NCBI GenBank assembly: GCA_944385265.1
Contig: CALWWO010000164.1
Span: forward strand, 1-10,204
Length of the DNA stretch: 10,204 nucleotides
Reading direction: 5' to 3'
DNA from: an uncultured Oscillospiraceae bacterium
GTDB taxonomy: Bacteria > Bacillota_A > Clostridia > Oscillospirales > Oscillospiraceae
Shown here: positions 6,390-10,204 of the stretch, piece by piece
How positions within the stretch are numbered: position 1 is the stretch's first letter
How the letters are laid out: every line of letters begins with the position of its first letter
The notes under the pieces: generated by a model
What the model saw: the letters and a program-made list of their open reading frames with translations, nothing else
What the model was told of the DNA's origin: nothing
Databases searched by the model: none
Position numbers and translations under genes: made by a program

Positions 6390-6920
6390 TTAAAAAGCGG
6401 CTTTTCCTCCGCTATAATTGTTTATCACGATCAGCACGTCTTCAAGCGAACATTTTGTCGTATTCAGCGTGATGCAGACGGCTTGATAGCCTGGCTTCCT
6501 GTTCGCGTTTATAAGGAGTTTCTTTACCGGCGGCAGAGAGGCGAGATATTTTTCCTCGTTTTTTATTTTGACCTCGATAAACCTGTTGTTCGCCGCGCCG
6601 CCTATATACGCCGTCTCGATATCCTCCCACGGAATGAAGCCGAGAGAGATGGCTGACGTACGGTCGGTTATCCCGCGCCCGTCGATTATCAGCATCTCGC
6701 TGTTTTTTCCTATCCTGCGCAGGAAGAAAAAGAAGCCGTACCCGAAAAACAGAAAACCGACGGCAAGTATTATATCCAAAACAGCTTTGAGCGGATAGGG
6801 AACAGATTTAAAAGCTATGAAAATGCAGAGCAGGGACGCCGCCGACATAATGAGCGCGCCAATAGCGTAAAGCGTGTTTCCCTTTTTGCTGTAATGTATT
6901 ACAAATCGGTCGTTTTGCAT
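6390..6920 (-). CDS. STM3941-like membrane protein
   Basis: This 176-residue protein has two hydrophobic helices (about 17-37 and 45-67) followed by a soluble C-terminal domain. That domain opens with LIIDGRGITDRTSAISLGF and IPWEDI (77-101) and continues with VKIKNEEKY (117-125). The pattern 'LIID..GI.D......G.IPW.DI' is that of the STM3941 family, small proteins with a PH-like domain facing the cytoplasm and no assigned function. Start: ATG with only a weak AGGGA 10 bases upstream, so initiation may be modest. It is a single-gene unit with its own promoter at 6952-6980, convergent with the XRE-membrane gene. Family assignment is fairly sure; function is unknown. Confidence 0.8.
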   Translation of the reverse strand: MQNDRFVIHYSKKGNTLYAIGALIMSAASLLCIFIAFKSVPYPLKAVLDIILAVGFLFFGYGFFFFLRRIGKNSEMLIIDGRGITDRTSAISLGFIPWEDIETAYIGGAANNRFIEVKIKNEEKYLASLPPVKKLLINANRKPGYQAVCITLNTTKCSLEDVLIVINNYSGGKAAF

Positions 6921-6951
6921 GTAGCTTCAGTCCCTGATATATTATGATGAA

Positions 6952-6980
6952 ATTATAATATATCGCGCGTGCGATTTCAA
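6952..6980 (-). promoter_or_regulatory. SigA-type promoter for the STM3941-like gene
   Basis: On the minus strand TTGAAA (6975-6980), 17 bases, then a perfect TATAAT (6952-6957). The -10 is set in a run of alternating A/T. It lies 31 bases upstream of the start codon, so the leader is short. Confidence 0.8.
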
Positions 6981-7016
6981 TCTTCTCAGGCGTTGGCGGG
7001 GCGGCAGAATAAAAAA

Positions 7017-7045
7017 CAGCGGCAAGGCATCATGCCTTGCCGCTG
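7017..7045 (-). terminator. Rho-independent terminator at the end of the hisS-aspS unit
   Basis: A 12-base-pair stem, CAGCGGCAAGGC/GCCTTGCCGCTG, with a 5-base loop is followed on the minus strand by six T. It lies 28 bases past the stop of the small zinc-ribbon gene and should end the transcript coming from hisS-aspS. Confidence 0.93.
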
Positions 7046-7073
7046 AAATTACGTTTACACAAGCGCCGGTCGG

Positions 7074-7406
7074 TTATTTTTTATACTCTATAACATTTCC
7101 GCATTTTCTGCACAGTCCCGCGTCCGGCGCTCGAAGGCTTGGCAGCTTGACGGCGTAAAACGCGGAACAATGGGGACATGCCGTCGCAAAAAACACGAAA
7201 ATAGCGCTTATCACAGACGATACCGCAAGAACGGCGATAAGCCCGTCCTGAAGCAGCACAAGCCTTGCAAGATCAAAATCAAACATGGCGAGCATTTCGT
7301 CGGGGAACATTCTTGCGGCGATCGCGTACAGCAGCGTTATTGCGGCTGATAAGACGGCTAGCGTAAAAAATATATGCGCCATTATCACAAGAGTTTTGCT
7401 CTTCAT
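7074..7406 (-). CDS. Small two-helix membrane protein with C-terminal zinc ribbon
   Basis: This 110-residue protein is not assigned to a named family. It has two hydrophobic helices (about 6-31 and 49-75) and then a C-terminal CPHC (C77, C80) and CRKC (C99, C102) pair 18 residues apart, the layout of a zinc ribbon. The ribbon probably lies in the cytoplasm after a helical hairpin. Start: ATG with AGAAGGT at 7414-7420, 7 bases upstream, the same ribosome binding site as the CPBP gene. It begins 48 bases after aspS with no terminator between, and the strong terminator at 7017-7045 follows, so it is probably the last gene of the hisS-aspS operon. Nothing in it points to a translation role; co-transcription may be incidental. 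Confidence 0.75.
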   Translation of the reverse strand: MKSKTLVIMAHIFFTLAVLSAAITLLYAIAARMFPDEMLAMFDFDLARLVLLQDGLIAVLAVSSVISAIFVFFATACPHCSAFYAVKLPSLRAPDAGLCRKCGNVIEYKK

Positions 7407-7454
7407 GGTTTGTACCTTCTTCCGTAGCTATCGGCAAATTTATCGCGCGCGTTC

Positions 7455-9236
7455 TTATTCTCTGTCCTCTGTCCTCGTGACGGCGATCGAAAGCTCGTCA
7501 AGCTGCGCCTGCGTCACGACGCTTGGCGCGCCCATCATGACGTCCTGCGCGCTCTTGTTCATCGGGAACGGGATTATCTCGCGTATCGAGTCCTCTCCGG
7601 CGAGCAGCATGACCATGCGGTCTACGCCCGGGGCGATACCCGCGTGCGGCGGCGCGCCGTAGGTAAACGCGTTGTACATGGCCGGGAATTTGGCTTTTAC
7701 ATCCTCCTCGCCGAGGCGGACGAGCTCGAACGCCTTTACCATGATGTCCGGGTCGTGGTTACGCACGGCTCCGGAGGACAGCTCTACGCCGTTGCATACG
7801 AGGTCGTATTGATCTGCCGTTATCGTGAGCGGGTCGATCTCGCCGCGCTCGGCGGCGAGCAGCGTCTCAAGTCCGCCGCCCGGCATCGAAAACGGGTTGT
7901 GGCAGAACTCAAGCTGACCTGATTCCTCGCCGATCTCGTACATCGGGAAATCGACTATCCAGCAAAATTCGTATTTTTCGCGGTCCATATGCCCGTCGCA
8001 CGTCTCGCCAAGACGCGTGCGAAGCACACCCGCGGTCTTTTGCGCCGCCTCTTTTGCGCCTGCCGTCACGCCGACAAAGCAGCCGGGGGCAAGACCGAGC
8101 TTATTTACGAGAGCGTCTTTCCTGTCGGTCAAAAACTTGGAGATACCACCCGTGAGCTCGCCGCTTTCATCCAGCTTGAACCAGTACGGCTTATTTCCGG
8201 TCTGCACCTCGACGTCATTGCACAGCTTGTCGATAGCTTTCCTCGCGAGCTTGCAGTCGGACACGACTACCGCCTTCACGACGGCGCTGTCAAACGGACC
8301 AAAGCCGCAGCCGGACACCTCTTCCGTTATATCCTGCACCGTGAGGTCGATGCGGAGATCCGGCTTGTCGGAGCCGTAAATCTCCATCGCGTCGTTATAC
8401 GATATGCGTCTAAACGGCGCTTCCGACGCGACGCTGTATTTCCCGAATTTAGCGAATATCGGCGGCAGCACGTCCTCCAAAACAGCGAAGACGTCGTCCT
8501 TTGTGGCGAACGCCATCTCCATATCGAGCTGGTAAAACTCGCCTGGCGAACGGTCGCCGCGCGCGTCCTCATCGCGGAAGCACGGCGCTATCTGAAAATA
8601 CCGGTCAAAGCCCGCCGTCATTAAAAGCTGCTTGAACTGCTGCGGAGCCTGCGGCAGGGCGTAAAATTTGCCCGGGTGTTTTCTCGACGGGACAAGGTAG
8701 TCGCGTGCGCCCTCCGGCGACGACGCGGTGAGTATCGGCGTCGTTATCTCCAAAAATCTGCGCTCCGTCATCGCGCTTCTCAGCGCCGATACGACGTTGC
8801 AGCGCAACACGATGTTGTCGCGCACCGCGGGGTTTCTAAGATCGAGATAGCGGTATTTAAGGCGCGCCGTCTCGTCGGCTTCTCTGCTGTGGTTTATCTC
8901 GAAAGGCAGGCTGTTGTGGCGGCAGCGACCGAGAACCGTGATCTTCTCCGGCACTACCTCGATATCGCCGGTGACCTGCTTTGGATTTTTGCTGCTGCGC
9001 TCGCGCACAGTCCCCTCGACCTGTATCGTTGATTCTTTATTCAGCCCGTCGATGATTTTCATCATCTCCTCGGACTCAATGACTATCTGCGTCGTCCCGT
9101 AAAAATCGCGCAGTACGACAAATGCGAAATTGTTTCCGACCGAGCGAACGTTTTCCATAAAACCGGCGAGCGTCACGCGCTGCCCGACATGCTGGAGACG
9201 AAGCTCTCCGCAGGTGTGTGTACGAGATTGGGTCAT
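7455..9236 (-). CDS. aspS: Aspartate--tRNA ligase
   Basis: This 593-residue class IIb synthetase joins aspartate to tRNA-Asp in the cytoplasm. Domain order: OB-fold anticodon-binding domain (1-108), catalytic core with motif 1 (about 158-172), motif 2 CFRDEDARGDRSPGEFYQLD (219-238) and motif 3 GIAPGVDRMVML (533-544), plus the bacterial GAD-type insertion (about 290-420). Its motif 2 has the form RSPGEFYQLD and the late core reads NGVELSSGAVRNH (482-494). The common bacterial form is closer to RxPEFTQID and GGGSIRIH. Start: the ATG at 9236 has GAGGAGAG 8 bases upstream and fits the family N-terminus; an in-frame start at 9296 adds 20 residues without a ribosome binding site. It lies 99 bases after hisS on the same strand. 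Whether it is discriminating or also charges tRNA-Asn cannot be decided here. Confidence 0.96.
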   Translation of the reverse strand: MTQSRTHTCGELRLQHVGQRVTLAGFMENVRSVGNNFAFVVLRDFYGTTQIVIESEEMMKIIDGLNKESTIQVEGTVRERSSKNPKQVTGDIEVVPEKITVLGRCRHNSLPFEINHSREADETARLKYRYLDLRNPAVRDNIVLRCNVVSALRSAMTERRFLEITTPILTASSPEGARDYLVPSRKHPGKFYALPQAPQQFKQLLMTAGFDRYFQIAPCFRDEDARGDRSPGEFYQLDMEMAFATKDDVFAVLEDVLPPIFAKFGKYSVASEAPFRRISYNDAMEIYGSDKPDLRIDLTVQDITEEVSGCGFGPFDSAVVKAVVVSDCKLARKAIDKLCNDVEVQTGNKPYWFKLDESGELTGGISKFLTDRKDALVNKLGLAPGCFVGVTAGAKEAAQKTAGVLRTRLGETCDGHMDREKYEFCWIVDFPMYEIGEESGQLEFCHNPFSMPGGGLETLLAAERGEIDPLTITADQYDLVCNGVELSSGAVRNHDPDIMVKAFELVRLGEEDVKAKFPAMYNAFTYGAPPHAGIAPGVDRMVMLLAGEDSIREIIPFPMNKSAQDVMMGAPSVVTQAQLDELSIAVTRTEDRE

Positions 9237-9277
9237 ATCTTTATCTCTCCTCAAAAGTTGATTGAAAAGCATTTTTA

Positions 9278-9326
9278 AGCGCCGCCTTGACCGCAAAATG
9301 CGGCGGGCAATACTCTCGCCGGCGCT
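9278..9326 (-). other. Imperfect hairpin in the hisS-aspS gap
   Basis: In the 99-base gap, AGCGCCG/CGGCGCT (7 pairs, 9320-9326 with 9278-9284) encloses a second small hairpin CCGC/GCGG (9291-9303). On the minus strand TTAAAAATGCTTTT follows, which is not a proper T run. It could be an RNA processing or weak attenuation site between the two genes, or have no role. No T-box features were seen. Confidence 0.35.
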
Positions 9327-9335
9327 GCGATAGCT

Positions 9336-10204
9336 CTATTTTTCGGGCTCTACTATGACGGTGGCGCAATTTTTAACGCCGTCGAGTATTAGATTTGCAA
9401 TATCGTCATACGGCATAGTAGCCTGTTCGCCCGTTCTCATGTCCTTGACGGAGGCGCAGCCTTTTGATATCTCGTCCTCGCCGAGGAAGACAACGTACGG
9501 TATCTTCAGTTTGTCGGCATACGATATCTTGGATTTAAACTTCTTCTGTTCGCAGTGTATCTGCGTGCGGATGCCGGCTGAGCGAAGCTTTGTCGCGAGC
9601 GCTATCGCGTGCGACAGATCATCCGTCATCGGAAGGATCAGAACATCCGCCGGAGCGGTGATGATATCGTCGTTTAAGTATCCCTGATCTTCAAGCACAA
9701 AAAACAGCCTTGTAAGACCTATCGATATGCCGACGCCGGGAAGCTTGCGGTCGGTGTAATACTCAGCCAGATTGTCGTATCTGCCGCCGGAGCATATCGA
9801 GCCGATCTCCGGGTGATCGAGCATCATGGTCTCGTAAACAGTGCCGGTGTAGTAGTCAAGCCCGCGCGCTATCGTGAGATCGATCTTAAAATACCGCTCC
9901 GGCACGCCGAAATCGGACATATATTTAACGACGGTCTCAAGCTCTTCTACGCCAAGATCGAACGTCTCGTTTTTCCCTTTATATGATGCGAGGGCGGCGA
10001 GGGGCTCGTCGCTTTCAAGCGTGTCGAGAAGCTTTTCAGCCGCGTCGGCGGAAACGGCGAGATCGTCCGTAAGTATGGCGAAAACGGAGTTTCTGCCTAT
10101 TTTTTCGAGCTTGTCTATCGTCCGCATGACGTCTTTCGCCTTGTCGTCGATGCCTAAAACGGCGAAAAATCCGTTTAACACCTTGCGGTTGTTTATGCGG
10201 ATCA
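9336..10204 (-). CDS. hisS: Histidine--tRNA ligase, C-terminal part
   Basis: The frame continues past the right edge; the bases at 10182-10204 read in frame as IRINNRK before VLNGFF, as in HisRS, so the GTG at 10181 is internal. About 288 of roughly 420 residues are present. HisRS activates histidine and charges tRNA-His. Visible marks are the HisA motif ARGLDYYTGTVYE, the glycine-rich segment CSGGRYDNL and the motif 3 stretch PGVGISIGLTRL. The C-terminal anticodon-binding domain runs from ADVLILPMTD to the end and includes IHCEQKKFKSKISYADK and VVFLGEDE. The missing N-terminal part holds motifs 1 and 2. It leads the minus-strand unit with aspS, a common hisS-aspS order in Bacillota. Any T-box or promoter would lie outside the window. 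Confidence 0.96.
   Translation of the reverse strand, partial: IRINNRKVLNGFFAVLGIDDKAKDVMRTIDKLEKIGRNSVFAILTDDLAVSADAAEKLLDTLESDEPLAALASYKGKNETFDLGVEELETVVKYMSDFGVPERYFKIDLTIARGLDYYTGTVYETMMLDHPEIGSICSGGRYDNLAEYYTDRKLPGVGISIGLTRLFFVLEDQGYLNDDIITAPADVLILPMTDDLSHAIALATKLRSAGIRTQIHCEQKKFKSKISYADKLKIPYVVFLGEDEISKGCASVKDMRTGEQATMPYDDIANLILDGVKNCATVIVEPEK

Noticed and set aside
7644..9032. Long open frames antisense to aspS, and similar ones antisense to mutS and the ceramidase-like gene
   Set aside because: They are mirrors of conserved genes on the other strand, rich in Arg and His, and lack ribosome binding sites.
9237..9335. T-box riboswitch ahead of aspS
   Set aside because: The conserved T-box bulge sequence (near TGGNACCGCG) is absent and the gap is too short. 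If the operon has one, it would be upstream of hisS, outside the window.

Overview
The window reads as chromosomal core sequence from a Bacillota bacterium, most likely a gut-type member of the class Clostridia. The basis is a Noc-type ParB protein (a Bacillota family), strong AGGAGG ribosome binding sites, small membrane proteins of the XRE-membrane and STM3941 types, mid-range GC coding sequence that still uses many ATA (Ile) codons, and very AT-rich promoter islands. This placement is an inference from gene families, not a taxonomic match. No IS element, CRISPR array, tRNA or rRNA was seen.

Layout, left to right. (1) 1-1880, plus strand: the 3' part of mutS, cut by the left edge, overlaps by 4 bases a CPBP-family membrane protease gene; a short terminator follows. 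(2) 1993-2418, plus strand: a small exported or membrane-anchored protein of unknown function, ending at a perfect bidirectional terminator. (3) 2602-3990, minus strand: a neutral-ceramidase-fold protein with its metal ligands but without the usual nucleophilic serine, driven by a near-consensus promoter at 4026-4054. (4) 4133-4340: a GC-rich non-coding block full of inverted and direct repeats. (5) 4383-5192, minus strand: a stand-alone noc gene with a strong terminator. (6) 5250-6389: an XRE-type regulator with a membrane domain, flanked on both sides by copies of a 57-base repeat. (7) 6390-6920, minus strand: an STM3941-like membrane protein with its own promoter. (8) 7017-10204, minus strand: hisS (cut by the right edge), aspS and a small membrane zinc-ribbon protein, probably one operon ending at the terminator at 7017-7045.

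How the genes relate: mutS (mismatch repair), noc (coordination of division with the nucleoid) and hisS-aspS (tRNA charging) are housekeeping functions. The genes between them look like independent one-gene units, most with their own promoter or terminator. No obvious multi-gene defence, secretion or biosynthetic system is present. The points most worth a second look are the structured repeat block at 4133-4340, the duplicated 57-base element around the XRE gene, the serine-less ceramidase homologue and the short N-terminus of Noc.
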